Of a stretch of 56,362 bases of DNA, positions 8,164 through 17,849 are shown piece after piece. The stretch is from an uncultured Chloroflexota bacterium (lineage in GTDB: Bacteria; Chloroflexota; Anaerolineae; Aggregatilineales; Phototrophicaceae), in NCBI GenBank assembly GCA_937988705.1, contig CALKIA010000677.1, positions 1-56,362 on the forward strand, written 5' to 3'. Each line of letters opens with the position of its first letter. Within the stretch, counting starts at the first letter, position 1. A model generated the notes under the pieces. That model was not told the origin of the DNA. It was given only the letters and a program-made list of their open reading frames with translations, and did not search any database. A program made the position numbers and the translations under genes.

Positions 8164-10306
8164 TCGCGCGAATACATTGCATGAGCAAATTCACCGAAAT
8201 GTCGTCTTTAGTGGTGATGTTGATACACCGGCTGTAAGGTGGGTGAAAATCGGCATCGTTCGCGGACATCACGATCACCGGGATGCTTTTGAGTGTCGGC
8301 TGAGACGCACGCATTGCCAAGAACTCAAACCCGTTCATCGTCGGCATGACGAGATCGAGTAGGATCACTCGCGGCTGAAATACGTCTAGCACGCGCAGCG
8401 CCTCAGCGCCATTGTTGGCTGTCATCACACTGAAGTTCTGATCGTCCGCGCTTAACATGCGCGCGAATAGCTGACAAGCGTCCGGCTCATCATCGACGAT
8501 CAACACGCTGCCGTCTGTAATCCCGCGACTGTCGAGCGTTTGCAGCAGCCTATTCCGCGACACGGGTTTAACGAGGATGTCATCGACGCCAAGCGCCTGG
8601 GCCCGCTCTTGGGTATCCGGGACCGAGCAGGCAATCACCACCATTCCAGTCTCTAGCGCAAGTTGGCGCAGCGCTGTCGGAAGGAGCGCGTCAAGCTTTT
8701 GATTTACGAGGAGAATGTCAGTTGACATGGCGGCGCGGCGCTGATCAATTTCTGCGCGATCGGCGGCGGGTATAACCTCAACATCACTCATATAGCGCGT
8801 GATCAGCCGTCCAAGCACGTCGCCCTTTTCCATGACAAACGCTTTCTGGTTCGCTACTTGTTCAGCGCCTCGCCCTGACGATAGCCGGCGTTCGTATTGC
8901 AAATGTGGACTGAACAAGCGCATGGGATCCTTTGCCGCCTGGCTGTGCTGCAGCAACGGAAGTGAAATGAAAAAAGTGGTCCCAACGGCGATCTGGCTTT
9001 CCACCCAAATGCGCCCGTCATGCATTTCAACGAATTTTTTGCTGATCGCCAGTCCGAGTCCGGTGCCACCATATTCACGCCGAATCCGCGCATCAAGCTG
9101 CTCAAATGGCTTGAAGAGCCGGTCCATATCGGGTTTGGCGATACCGGGACCTGTGTCGGTCACCGAAACAATCAGATTTTCGTCATCGATGATGGCACGA
9201 ATGACCACGCCTCCCTGCTCGGTGAAACGTCCAGCATTGCTCAGAATATTGAGCAAGACTTCCTGAATTCTGGTTCGATCGCAAAAGACGTAGTGGACAT
9301 CGTCTTGAATATCGTGACGCAAATACAGGTTTTTCCGTTTGAAAAGGGGGGTAACTGCTGTCATTACGAATTCAATCATCTCGCGAAAATCGACCGACTC
9401 ACGCGTGAGTGCCATTTGATCCGATTCGATCTGGCTCATATCAAGGACATCATTGACCAGACGGGAAAGCTGTTCGGCATTGCGCTGCACGACGGCAAGA
9501 TCTGCGAGCAGCGCACCGGGCAGGGGAGCGTCATACATACGGGGTGACTGGGTGATCATCTCGGTGTAGCCCATGATCATGTTGAGCGGCGTTCGCAGTT
9601 CGTGGCTGACATTTGCCACAAACTGTGCCTTCGCTGAACGCTCGGTTTCGGCAATCTGCCGGAGATTCTGCGTCAGTTTGTTCAAGCTGTTGAGCTGTGC
9701 ATTTGCCCCTTTAAGCTCGGCGACGGTTTGTTCATACTCCGCTCGCTTGTCCCGAAGCTGTTCCAGCGTTTCATTGGCAGCGGCATAGACTTGCTCCGCC
9801 CATTCCACGACATCGCCGATGGGTTTGTAAGCGGCACTCAAAATGCCGTAAATTGCCCAACAACTGAGGATTGCCTCCAGCAACCAGATGGATGTCTCTG
9901 GCTCACCTTTGAGCAAGGTGAAGGCGATCAGCAAACCCGATTGAAGAAACGCCATGAACGCCGAAGTGTCCAAACCAATCAGCACGGCGGCGAGCGCGGG
10001 AACTAGAAATGCCCCTGCATACACCGGGACTGTGCCCAACCAGATGGTTGACAGCATGAGCATTGACTCCAACAGAAACAGGACTGTCCATTTTGCCGCT
10101 GTTGGCGACTTGGAATTCAGGTGTCCGATTCCTAAAGATGTTGCAAAAATATAGACCGCGAACAGACTGAGAGTGAGTTTCGTCGTCATCTCGTTCGCGC
10201 CGGTGCCTGCGGTGAAAACAGCGAGGGCGCAAGCATAAAACAAAAGGATGATTGGCTGCACTGATAGCCGCATATCGTTCTGGAAATTAATCGCGGAGTC
10301 CCGCAT
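8096..10306 (-). CDS. Membrane-bound hybrid histidine kinase with tandem pseudo-receiver and receiver
   Basis: 736 residues from the ATG at 10306, chosen because GAGGCGG precedes it; a GTG 45 bases upstream has no visible ribosome site. About six membrane segments fill residues 17-160, with no clear periplasmic sensor. A coiled linker leads to HisKA (FVANVSHELRTPLNMIMGY, phospho-His H235) and HATPase (N-box NILSNAGRF; G-boxes DTGPGIA and GGTGLGLAISK). Then come a receiver-like domain lacking the acceptor Asp (ILLVNQK at that place) and a true receiver (VLIVDDEPDA; acceptor D651 in VILLDLVMP). It is divergent from the transporter operon starting at 10487, a likely target (inference). Confidence 0.88.
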   Translation of the reverse strand: MRDSAINFQNDMRLSVQPIILLFYACALAVFTAGTGANEMTTKLTLSLFAVYIFATSLGIGHLNSKSPTAAKWTVLFLLESMLMLSTIWLGTVPVYAGAFLVPALAAVLIGLDTSAFMAFLQSGLLIAFTLLKGEPETSIWLLEAILSCWAIYGILSAAYKPIGDVVEWAEQVYAAANETLEQLRDKRAEYEQTVAELKGANAQLNSLNKLTQNLRQIAETERSAKAQFVANVSHELRTPLNMIMGYTEMITQSPRMYDAPLPGALLADLAVVQRNAEQLSRLVNDVLDMSQIESDQMALTRESVDFREMIEFVMTAVTPLFKRKNLYLRHDIQDDVHYVFCDRTRIQEVLLNILSNAGRFTEQGGVVIRAIIDDENLIVSVTDTGPGIAKPDMDRLFKPFEQLDARIRREYGGTGLGLAISKKFVEMHDGRIWVESQIAVGTTFFISLPLLQHSQAAKDPMRLFSPHLQYERRLSSGRGAEQVANQKAFVMEKGDVLGRLITRYMSDVEVIPAADRAEIDQRRAAMSTDILLVNQKLDALLPTALRQLALETGMVVIACSVPDTQERAQALGVDDILVKPVSRNRLLQTLDSRGITDGSVLIVDDEPDACQLFARMLSADDQNFSVMTANNGAEALRVLDVFQPRVILLDLVMPTMNGFEFLAMRASQPTLKSIPVIVMSANDADFHPPYSRCINITTKDDISVNLLMQCIRAITQILSATVDPNDSKQRGEPTA

Positions 10307-10351
10307 AAGCCGCCTCGATGTCGCCTTTATGTCGTGGTCTTGGCGTGCCAC

Positions 10352-10486
10352 AAATCGAAATTAGAGTTACTTATATGAAATGAAAACTTAATTATAGCAG
10401 CGTACCACAAAGGAGCTTTGCCAGCACATCATTTCGAAAATGCCATTCCAAGAAACGCCTAGTTAGTAAGCAAAAGGAAGAACATT
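10352..10486. promoter_or_regulatory. Divergent promoter region between hybrid kinase and sugar importer operon
   Basis: AT-rich 135-base gap, with TATAAT-like stretches on both strands around 10370-10400. ATTTCGAAAA at 10431-10440 resembles CATTTCGAAA at 40154-40163, upstream of another binding-protein operon. No promoter can be assigned with confidence. The ribosome site of the downstream gene is AAAGGAAG (10472-10479). Confidence 0.35.
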
Positions 10487-11830
10487 GTGTCTAAACGTAA
10501 CTTTTCTCGCTTTGCCATGCTCATTGTGCTTGTGGTTCTCTCATTAGGAGCGGTCTTGCCCAGCGCCGCTCAAGCTGTCCCACAGTCTGATCCGAGTGCG
10601 CCGATCCGTGTATGGGTCGATGCTGAACGCGCGCGTCAGGTGCAAGCCTTCATTGAGGCGAATCCCGATAAAGCATCACTCATCGAGATCATCAATGAGC
10701 CGCTTGGTGCGAACGTGCAGCAGCGCATGCTGCTCTACAACAACATCGGCGGCAACTGGCCCGATGTTATCTTTGAAGACCCTTCAACGTGGCGCACGCT
10801 CAATACTCCGGCGTTCGACTTCTTCCCCGCCGACCTGCGCCCATATATTCCCCAAGAGGTACTCGATCAATTCTATCCGACGGCGAATGACCCGTGCATT
10901 GCACCCGATGGCAGCTTGATCTGCCTTCGTAACGACATCGCGCCGGAAGTGATGTTCTACAACGTGCCGGCGATGGCCGAATTCGGCTATGAATTGCCAA
11001 CGACGTGGGAAGAATATGCCGCGCTGGCGCAGCAGGTCGCGGAAGAACACCCCGGCTACACGATGGGGCAGTTGGACGGTTGGGAACCGCAGCTTCTGTG
11101 GTACTACCATTCGGAATGCCCGATTATGCAGCCGCTGTCCGCTTCCAGTTTCCTCGTGAACGTCCTGCATCCGAACTGCCAGCGCATGAGCGAGATGCTG
11201 GACACCGTGAATGCGCTCGGCGTGCTCGATCGTCAAGGCACGTTCAGCGCGGGTTATGGCCAAATCTGGGAACAAGGCAACTGGCTGATCCACTTCGGCC
11301 CCTCGTGGCTGCCGGATTTCGTCATCAAGGGGCTGTATCTGAACGCGGAGGACCCCGACAATCTAGGAACGGTTGGCGTGGCCCTGCTGCCCAACTGGGC
11401 GGATCAGACCGAACGCACGACCAGCAATGTCGGCGGCGGTTCCTACGCGATGAGCCGACACACGCTCAATGCTGACCTCGCAGCCGAGCTGATCCTGTTT
11501 GTCAGCACCAACCCGGATGTTGGTGCGGCTCAGGCGGCGACCCCAGCTTACATGCCCAGCGCCGCTGGGTGGGGCGCAAGCTTACTCACGCGCGTACCGC
11601 TCCTCGCCAGCGACCCCGATCCGTGGACGGTCATTAGTGAAGCGGCATCCGGTGTGCTGGCAGATGGTGCTGTGGAGGGGCCGCCGCGTTCCTCACCGGT
11701 CTTCTCCCCCTTCTTTACCGATATTGCGGCTGGCAATCGCACCGTTGTCAGTATCAGCGAAGAATTGCAAGCCGGGTTGGTCCAAGCGGTCACCACGGCA
11801 GGCTTTGAAGCGGTGACAGACGAGCCGTAA
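10487..11830 (+). CDS. Extracellular sugar-binding protein of ABC transporter
   Basis: 447 residues, starting with GTG at 10487 behind AAAGGAAG. The N-terminus is a Sec signal (KRNFSR, hydrophobic core, LPSAAQA) without a lipobox cysteine. The mature protein has the family 1 solute-binding pattern (IRVWVDAERARQVQAFIE; DVIFEDPSTWR; MFYNVPAMAEFGYELPTTWE). It is the first gene of a six-gene unit: binding protein, two permeases, an isomerase-like enzyme, a DUF5703 putative glycosidase and a CE7 esterase. It should deliver an oligosaccharide to these enzymes (inference). The substrate is unknown. Confidence 0.88.
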   Translation: MSKRNFSRFAMLIVLVVLSLGAVLPSAAQAVPQSDPSAPIRVWVDAERARQVQAFIEANPDKASLIEIINEPLGANVQQRMLLYNNIGGNWPDVIFEDPSTWRTLNTPAFDFFPADLRPYIPQEVLDQFYPTANDPCIAPDGSLICLRNDIAPEVMFYNVPAMAEFGYELPTTWEEYAALAQQVAEEHPGYTMGQLDGWEPQLLWYYHSECPIMQPLSASSFLVNVLHPNCQRMSEMLDTVNALGVLDRQGTFSAGYGQIWEQGNWLIHFGPSWLPDFVIKGLYLNAEDPDNLGTVGVALLPNWADQTERTTSNVGGGSYAMSRHTLNADLAAELILFVSTNPDVGAAQAATPAYMPSAAGWGASLLTRVPLLASDPDPWTVISEAASGVLADGAVEGPPRSSPVFSPFFTDIAAGNRTVVSISEELQAGLVQAVTTAGFEAVTDEP

Positions 11831-11865
11831 ACCGCGTCGGTCTGCGATTCAACGAATCGGAAATG

Positions 11866-11893
11866 GGACAGCGTCTGCCGTTTGGCGCTGTCC
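11866..11893 (+). promoter_or_regulatory. Intercistronic hairpin between binding protein and permease
   Basis: 8-bp perfect stem GGACAGCG / CGCTGTCC (11866-11873 and 11886-11893), extendable outward with imperfect pairing (CGGAA with TTCCG). It lies 35 bases after the binding-protein stop. It would fit differential expression, with high binding protein and lower permease. Confidence 0.55.
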
Positions 11894-11936
11894 TATCTTC
11901 CGGTTTTACCGCTGTTTTCAGCCTGAGGAGATTGCG

Positions 11937-12884
11937 ATGTCCGCCGTTAATCGTTTGGCAGCCACTGATTCCTACCGAGGCACTGCGCGCAAAAAGCGTA
12001 AAGCCAGTGGGGATTGGAGTCTGCTGCTGATCGTACCGTACCTGATCGCCGTATTTGTGTTCCATCTGGGGCCGGCTCTGGTTGCGGTCATTTTTAGCTT
12101 TTCGAAATTCACCTTTGGGCGCCCGGAGCTTTTCGCTGCGGGTCTCGATAACTTCGGCAAAGTCTTCTCTGATCCCGTGTTCTTCCGTGCCTATGGCAAT
12201 GTCATCCAATTCTCGATTCTGGCGACCGCTGTCGGCTTTGTCGGGTCGCTGGGCATTGCGCTGCTGCTCGCGCTCACCCGCGACCACTTTGGAGGCGTAG
12301 CGCGGTCGCTGCTGTTTCTACCCGGCGCGATTAACCCAACGGTCGTCGGCTTGATCTTCATCTTCATGCTCGACCCGGCAGTTAGTCCGTTTGGCTTTCT
12401 CTTTCGCGCAGTCGGGTGGAACGCGACGACGGATTTTGTCAGCGCATCAAACGCGGTTGTCATCATGACGGCGCTGCGCTTCTTTATGTCCTCGGGTGCG
12501 TGGATTGCGATCTTTTATTCGGCGTTGGAAGGGGTCTCCCAAGAGCTGATCGATTCCGCGAAAATCGATGGCTGCTCCCCGTGGCAGCTTGCCTGGCTGG
12601 TACGCCGCCCGATGATTATGGGCTTTGTGTGGTTCATGATCATCCAATTGGTTGCCTACAACCTACAAATCTTCGCTGAACCGTACGTGATTTCGACGGC
12701 CTTGGGTGGAGCAAGTTTCATTGACCCCTACTGGTCGCCGAATATGCTCGGTTCATTCTATACCTTGCAGCGCGGTGATCTCGGCATGTCGGCAGTCGTT
12801 TCGCTGTCGCAGACCGTCATCAGTGTTACGGCGTCGATCTTCGTCGTCACTCGAACCGGCGCATTTGTCACTTCGACAGATTGA
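11937..12884 (+). CDS. CUT1 sugar ABC transporter permease (MalF type)
   Basis: 315 residues, ATG preceded by TGAGGAG. About 30 basic N-terminal residues are followed by about six membrane segments. The EAA-type loop is near residues 200-220 (DSAKIDGCSPWQLAWLVRRP), with EAA drifted to DSA. It works with the permease at 12907 and the binding protein at 10487. No ATPase gene is present in this operon. Confidence 0.9.
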   Translation: MSAVNRLAATDSYRGTARKKRKASGDWSLLLIVPYLIAVFVFHLGPALVAVIFSFSKFTFGRPELFAAGLDNFGKVFSDPVFFRAYGNVIQFSILATAVGFVGSLGIALLLALTRDHFGGVARSLLFLPGAINPTVVGLIFIFMLDPAVSPFGFLFRAVGWNATTDFVSASNAVVIMTALRFFMSSGAWIAIFYSALEGVSQELIDSAKIDGCSPWQLAWLVRRPMIMGFVWFMIIQLVAYNLQIFAEPYVISTALGGASFIDPYWSPNMLGSFYTLQRGDLGMSAVVSLSQTVISVTASIFVVTRTGAFVTSTD

Positions 12885-12906
12885 TTTCATTTCGGAAGCA
12901 CATTTG

Positions 12907-13878
12907 ATGGCAAAAGACTTTTCATACCCGAAGCGCCCCACAGAACCCGGGCGCACTTCCAATCTCTGGTTCCAACGCTGGTTGTTTCGGACCGGTATCG
13001 GTCCCGGAACTTACCTCGTCCGCATCATTATCATCTGCCTGCTGATCTTCACCTTCCTGACGCCGATGCTGTGGTTGTTGACCGCCATGACGAAAACCAA
13101 TTCGCAGATGATCAACTTGCCGCCGTTCGCGATTGGGTCGCTGGAATGGATCGGTCACGCGTGGAACAACCTGCTGTTGTACTTGAACGGCGTGATTGTG
13201 CGCTGGATTGTGAATTCCGTGCAGTACACGACGCTGGGATTGATCCTCAGCTTGCTCACGGCGATCCCCGCGGGTTTCGTACTCGCTGTGGTCAAGTTTC
13301 GCGGGCGCAGAGTGGTCTTGTGGATCACACTCATTATGATGCTCGTCCCCGGTGATGCGCTGGTGCTGCCGCTGTATATGGAAATGTTCTATCTGCGCAT
13401 CATCAACACCCCGTGGGCCTTGGTGCTGCCAGCGGCATCGTTCCCGATGGGCGTGTACCTGACCTTTCAGTATTTCAAAGCCAGCCTCCCGCCCGACATC
13501 ATCGCGGCGGCGCGCGTAGATGGCTGCTCGAACTTTCAACTTTTTCGCTACATCGGGCTGCCTTTGTCCAAAAACATCGTCGGCGTGTTGGCGTTCACCA
13601 ACTTCGCCGCTTTATGGAGCAATTTCTTCGCCGCAACCCTACTGGTCGACTCTACCCAGCTTAAAACGTTACCCGCCGGGATTTCGATCATCGTTGGCGG
13701 CTGTGGTGCTGTCCTGCCAGCGGCGACCCGCTGCATTATGCCCCCGGACGGAACAACGATTGCCCGCGCTGAGGTGGCGCTGCTCGGCGTAATTTCGACC
13801 CTACCTGTGCTGATCATTTACATCGTCGCGCAGCGGTTGGTGATTCGCGGCGCGACTGCTGGAGCGATCAAAGAATGA
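12907..13878 (+). CDS. CUT1 sugar ABC transporter permease (MalG type)
   Basis: 323 residues from ATG 12907 (MAKDFSYPKRP); earlier in-frame starts lie inside the preceding gene. About six membrane segments are seen. The EAA loop is near residues 200-220 (AAARVDGCSNFQLFRYIGLP), and the ending GATAGAIKE is of MalG type. Its TGA overlaps the ATG of the next gene (ATGA at 13875-13878), showing tight co-translation with the isomerase-like enzyme. Confidence 0.91.
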   Translation: MAKDFSYPKRPTEPGRTSNLWFQRWLFRTGIGPGTYLVRIIIICLLIFTFLTPMLWLLTAMTKTNSQMINLPPFAIGSLEWIGHAWNNLLLYLNGVIVRWIVNSVQYTTLGLILSLLTAIPAGFVLAVVKFRGRRVVLWITLIMMLVPGDALVLPLYMEMFYLRIINTPWALVLPAASFPMGVYLTFQYFKASLPPDIIAAARVDGCSNFQLFRYIGLPLSKNIVGVLAFTNFAALWSNFFAATLLVDSTQLKTLPAGISIIVGGCGAVLPAATRCIMPPDGTTIARAEVALLGVISTLPVLIIYIVAQRLVIRGATAGAIKE

Positions 13879-15332
13879 ATGACGACTCGCTGGAGAGACT
13901 CATGGCACGTGCTCCGCTCAAACTTGGTTTGTTCGGGATCGGTTTGGATACGTACTGGGGACAATATGAGGGGCTGTTGGATCGGCTGACGGGCTATCAG
14001 TTGGTGATCCGGCAGAAGCTGGAACGTCCCGGCGTAGAAGTCATCGATGCCGGGATGGTGGATACAGCGCTGAAGGCGCACGCTGCGGCCGAACACTTCA
14101 AACGCGAAGACGTGGCGGTCGTGTTCTTGTTTGTCTCGACCTATGCGCTGTCTTCAACGGTGCTGCCGGTCGTCCAGAAGACGGGTGCGCCGGTCATCGT
14201 CCTGAATTTGCAACCCGTGAAAGCGATTGACTATGCCCGCTTCAACGCGCTCGGCAATCGCACCAAAATGACCGGGGAATGGCTGGCACATTGTCAGGCG
14301 TGTTCGATCCCGGAAATTGCCAGCGTTTTCAACCGCGCGCAGATCCGTTTTCATCAGATTACCGGGACGCTGCACGATGATCCCATCGCCTGGACAGAAA
14401 TCGACGAATGGATCGAAGCGGCGCAGGTGGCGCGGGCGATGGCGTCGAACCGGCTCGGTCTGCTCGGTCATTACTACAATGGGATGCTTGACATTTACTC
14501 CGATCCGACCCAGCACGCCGCGTTTTTCGGCTCACACATCGAACATGTGGAGATGACCGAACTCAAGGCGCTGCGCGAAACCGTTTCCGAGTCCGAACTC
14601 GCGGTCAAAGTGGCGCAAATTCATGCTGAATTCGAAGTGATGTCTGATTGCTCGATGGCAGAATTGGAACGAGCCGCTCGGACGGCTGTCGCGCTGGATA
14701 AGCTGGCTGAAGGTCATGATCTGGGCGCGCTCGCCTATTTTTACAACGGTACCGGTGACAGCGCCTATGAAGACATCATCGCCTCGGTGATTGTCGGTTG
14801 TTCGCTGCTCACAGCGCACCATGTCCCGGTGGCGGGCGAATACGAGGTGAAAAATGCGCAGGCCATGAAGATCATGGACTGTTTTGGCGTGGGCGGCTCG
14901 TTCACCGAGTTCTATGCCATGGATTTCAACGACGACATCATTTTGATGGGGCACGATGGCCCCGGCCACATCGCCATCGCCGAGGGCAAGCCCAAACTGA
15001 AACCCCTTTCGGAATTTCACGGCAAGGTCGGACAGGGACTGTCCGTCGAAATGGTTGTCAGGCGCGGGCCGGTCACACTGTTGTCGGTCATTCAGTCGTT
15101 TGACGGCAAACTGCGGTTGCTGATTGCTGAGGCGGAAACCGTACCCGGTCCGATACTGGAGATCGGGAACACCAACAGCCGTTATCGCTTTTCACTCGGT
15201 GCTCGGGGCTTCATCGATGCGTGGTGCAGCCACGGTCCGGCGCATCACTGTGCGGTCGGCACCGGACATATCGCCGGGAAGATCGAAAAGCTGGGCAGCC
15301 TCATCGGGATGGAAACGATCCGGGTCTGCTGA
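13875..15332 (+). CDS. L-arabinose/L-fucose isomerase-like protein
   Basis: 485 residues from an ATG overlapping the permease stop. A second start at 13902 (MARAPLKLG) has a better ribosome site, GGAGAG 4 bases upstream, so the true protein may be 476 residues. Length and layout match the AraA/FucI-type ketol isomerases. Likely metal ligands are E322 (AGEYE), E345 (SFTEFYAMDF), H360 (MGHDGPGH) and H457 or H458 (GPAHHC). Such enzymes interconvert an aldose and a ketose with Mn2+. Which sugar is used cannot be read from sequence: arabinose, fucose, rhamnose-like or other. No kinase or aldolase follows in this operon. Confidence 0.75.
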   Translation: MNDDSLERLMARAPLKLGLFGIGLDTYWGQYEGLLDRLTGYQLVIRQKLERPGVEVIDAGMVDTALKAHAAAEHFKREDVAVVFLFVSTYALSSTVLPVVQKTGAPVIVLNLQPVKAIDYARFNALGNRTKMTGEWLAHCQACSIPEIASVFNRAQIRFHQITGTLHDDPIAWTEIDEWIEAAQVARAMASNRLGLLGHYYNGMLDIYSDPTQHAAFFGSHIEHVEMTELKALRETVSESELAVKVAQIHAEFEVMSDCSMAELERAARTAVALDKLAEGHDLGALAYFYNGTGDSAYEDIIASVIVGCSLLTAHHVPVAGEYEVKNAQAMKIMDCFGVGGSFTEFYAMDFNDDIILMGHDGPGHIAIAEGKPKLKPLSEFHGKVGQGLSVEMVVRRGPVTLLSVIQSFDGKLRLLIAEAETVPGPILEIGNTNSRYRFSLGARGFIDAWCSHGPAHHCAVGTGHIAGKIEKLGSLIGMETIRVC

Positions 15333-15369
15333 ACCGACCCAAGAGAATGACCACTGGAGCGATAAGCGA

Positions 15370-17715
15370 ATGAACTCAGAAAGCGATGTACTCGGCACGC
15401 TCGATCAATACAACGTGACTTGGACAGAATTTGCTCAAACCGACCGGAGTTCGATGCCGATTGGCAATGGCGAAGTCGGAGTCAATGTGTGGGTTCAGCA
15501 CGGCGGAGAACTGCACTTCTATTTTGCGCGCACCGATGCGCGCACTGAGACGGATCGCAGTGTCAAGCTCGGCAAGGTGCGGCTAAAGTTCCTCGAAAGT
15601 GCCGGCATCTTCGATCAACCGTTCCGACAGACATTGGTGCTGCGCGCTGGACGGATCGACCTCGATTTTGGCACGGATGCGCTGCCGCGCGCCCATCTGG
15701 AAGTGTTCGTCGATTCCGAACAGCCTGTAATCTGTGTGACCGGACAGTTCTCAACCCCGGTGACTGTGCAGGTCGAATATATCCACTGGCGGACGGAGCC
15801 CTACGACGGCGATCTGCAATTTAGTGGGGTGGTGGAGACGGTGGACATTGTCCAACCGCGTGACGGAGACATCCTGTTTTATCATCGCAACGGCGCAACC
15901 CAGATTCCGTTCATCACTCAGCTTGAGGCGATTACAGCACTTGCCGATTCCATCCCCGACTGCCTGACCAACCGCATCTTCGGCGGGCTGTTGTCGATGG
16001 AAGGCGCAGCGCTCAACGGGAATGCAGGCTTGATCTCGTCTACGCCTGTTCAGACGTTTACGCTCCAAGTGATCACGCACAGCGATCAAGTGCCCGATCT
16101 CGATGATTGGATTAACGCAGTCACTGCTATGCGTGCGGCCGCGCCCAGACCCAGTGAAGCCCGCCGCCGCACAGCGGCATGGTGGCATGATTACTGGCAG
16201 CAAAGCTGGCTGTTTGTCGAAGGGGATACGCCGGTCGCAGCGGAAGTTACGCCCGAACTGCTGTCGCTCCCGCTCGAAGCGCAGCCTGCGCCCGAACCGT
16301 GTCCGTCACAGGTGACCCAAGCGTATATTTTGACGCGCTGGATGTTCGCCTGCATGGAACGAGGCGCATTTCCCATCCTCTACAGCGGCGGCTTGTTCAA
16401 TGTGATGCCGGGGATGAACGAACATCTGGGCAATGTCTACACATTCAGCCGGTCATTCAGTGCGCGTCCCTTTGGTGAGCCAACACCGGAGTTCAACCCG
16501 GACGAACGCGGGTGGGGACATTTCTACCTGTGGCAGAACACCCGACTGCCCTATGCGTCGATGCTGGCCCGCGGCGAACACGAGCCAGTGCGGGCGCTGT
16601 TTCGTTTCTACCGACGCTTCTGGGAACTTGATCGGGGACGCGCACAGGTATATTACGGGGCAGAAGGGCAGTACAACACCGAAATCGTCCATAGTCACGG
16701 GTTGATGCCGTCGGCAGTGTATGGACTTGACCGGGCAGGTTTGGCGCATGGCTATGCAGCGAATCGCTGGGGCGGCGCGGTCGATCTTTCGCCCGGTCTG
16801 GAACTGCTTCAGCTGATGCTCGACTACTACGATTACGAACGTGATGAGACATTCCTCAGCGCTGAGCTGCTGCCCTATGCCCGGGATCTGTTGGTGTTCA
16901 TTGAGACGCGCTTTCCTGAGCGCGACACGGGCAAGATCGTCATCGCTCCGATTCAGTCGGTCGAAACGTACTGGGACACGACCAACAGCTTACCCGTTGT
17001 CGCCGGGATGCACGCGGTTATCGGGCGAATTCTGGCGCTCGATCCCGAAAAAGTGCCGGGGCGCGACTACTACCTGCATCTACAGCAGATCATGCCGGAT
17101 GTGCCGATGGAAACGGTGGATGGCAAGCGGCTGATCGCGCCCGCTGAGGTCTATGATCCTGAGCGTCACAATGTCGAAGCCCCGCAGCTCTACGCGATCT
17201 TCCCGTTCCGGTTGTATGGACTCGGCAAACCAGATCTGCACATGGCGCGGGAGAGTTTTCGTCATGGTACGAAGGTGGTCGGAAACTATCAACCGTTTAT
17301 CGTTGGGAAGCCACCGACCTATCCGAGCTATTCAGGTTGGCAGTATCACGGTTTGGTGACGGCGCTGCTCGGTCTGACGGATGAAACGAAAACCATTCTC
17401 CAGAACAACTGCGCGTTGAGCAATCCGGGACATCGTTTCCCGGCCATGTGGGGGCCAATCTACGATGCTGTACCGGATATTGACCATGCATCCAACATCC
17501 TGACTACGCTGCAACTGATGGCATTTCAGGCAGAGGGTGATGAGATCCGACTGCTCCCAGCGTGGCCAAAGGCATGGGATGTGTCGTTCAAGCTGCACGC
17601 GCCGCGCGGCACGACGGTCGAATGTGTGTATCAACAGGGCAAGATCACGCGCCTGATCGTCACGCCGGAAGAACGGCGGAAAGATGTAGTGTGCGATGTC
17701 GAACTCCCCGAATAG
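15370..17715 (+). CDS. Putative glycoside hydrolase with DUF5703-type N-terminal domain (paralogue 1)
   Basis: 781 residues from ATG 15370 behind CTGGAGCG; longer frames reach back into the isomerase gene. There is no signal peptide, so it should be cytoplasmic. The N-terminal quarter carries the pattern SSMPIGNGEVGVNVWV then FYFARTDARTETDR and FRQTLVL, typical of the DUF5703 beta-sandwich domain. The rest (ILYSGGLFNVMPG; AEVYDPERHNVEAPQLYAIF) suits an alpha-helical barrel as in GH95/GH65-like enzymes. It shares this layout with 24880-27153. The reaction is unproven; context suggests an exo-glycosidase acting on an imported oligosaccharide. Confidence 0.65.
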   Translation: MNSESDVLGTLDQYNVTWTEFAQTDRSSMPIGNGEVGVNVWVQHGGELHFYFARTDARTETDRSVKLGKVRLKFLESAGIFDQPFRQTLVLRAGRIDLDFGTDALPRAHLEVFVDSEQPVICVTGQFSTPVTVQVEYIHWRTEPYDGDLQFSGVVETVDIVQPRDGDILFYHRNGATQIPFITQLEAITALADSIPDCLTNRIFGGLLSMEGAALNGNAGLISSTPVQTFTLQVITHSDQVPDLDDWINAVTAMRAAAPRPSEARRRTAAWWHDYWQQSWLFVEGDTPVAAEVTPELLSLPLEAQPAPEPCPSQVTQAYILTRWMFACMERGAFPILYSGGLFNVMPGMNEHLGNVYTFSRSFSARPFGEPTPEFNPDERGWGHFYLWQNTRLPYASMLARGEHEPVRALFRFYRRFWELDRGRAQVYYGAEGQYNTEIVHSHGLMPSAVYGLDRAGLAHGYAANRWGGAVDLSPGLELLQLMLDYYDYERDETFLSAELLPYARDLLVFIETRFPERDTGKIVIAPIQSVETYWDTTNSLPVVAGMHAVIGRILALDPEKVPGRDYYLHLQQIMPDVPMETVDGKRLIAPAEVYDPERHNVEAPQLYAIFPFRLYGLGKPDLHMARESFRHGTKVVGNYQPFIVGKPPTYPSYSGWQYHGLVTALLGLTDETKTILQNNCALSNPGHRFPAMWGPIYDAVPDIDHASNILTTLQLMAFQAEGDEIRLLPAWPKAWDVSFKLHAPRGTTVECVYQQGKITRLIVTPEERRKDVVCDVELPE

Positions 17716-17738
17716 ACCGTTTTCCGTAGATGCTGTGG

Positions 17739-17768
17739 TGGAACACAATCGATCCGCTTTGTGTTCCA
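17739..17768 (+). terminator. Hairpin after the DUF5703 gene
   Basis: Perfect 10-bp stem TGGAACACAA / TTGTGTTCCA (17739-17748 and 17759-17768) with a 10-base loop, 23 bases past the stop. No U-tract follows, so read-through into the esterase is possible. Confidence 0.55.
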
Positions 17769-17849
17769 TAGACGCCTAGATCTGCCCCATCGTCGTTAGC
17801 CTCCCACGCAAGGGAGAGTGTTCGCAGATGTCTATGATTGGAGAGCCTT

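Noticed and set aside
8799..9547. Plus-strand frames opposite the hybrid kinase
   Set aside because: They mirror the conserved kinase domain on the other strand and have no motifs of their own.
15124..15369. Longer N-terminus for the DUF5703 protein at 15370
   Set aside because: It lies wholly inside the isomerase gene, and homology begins after 15370.
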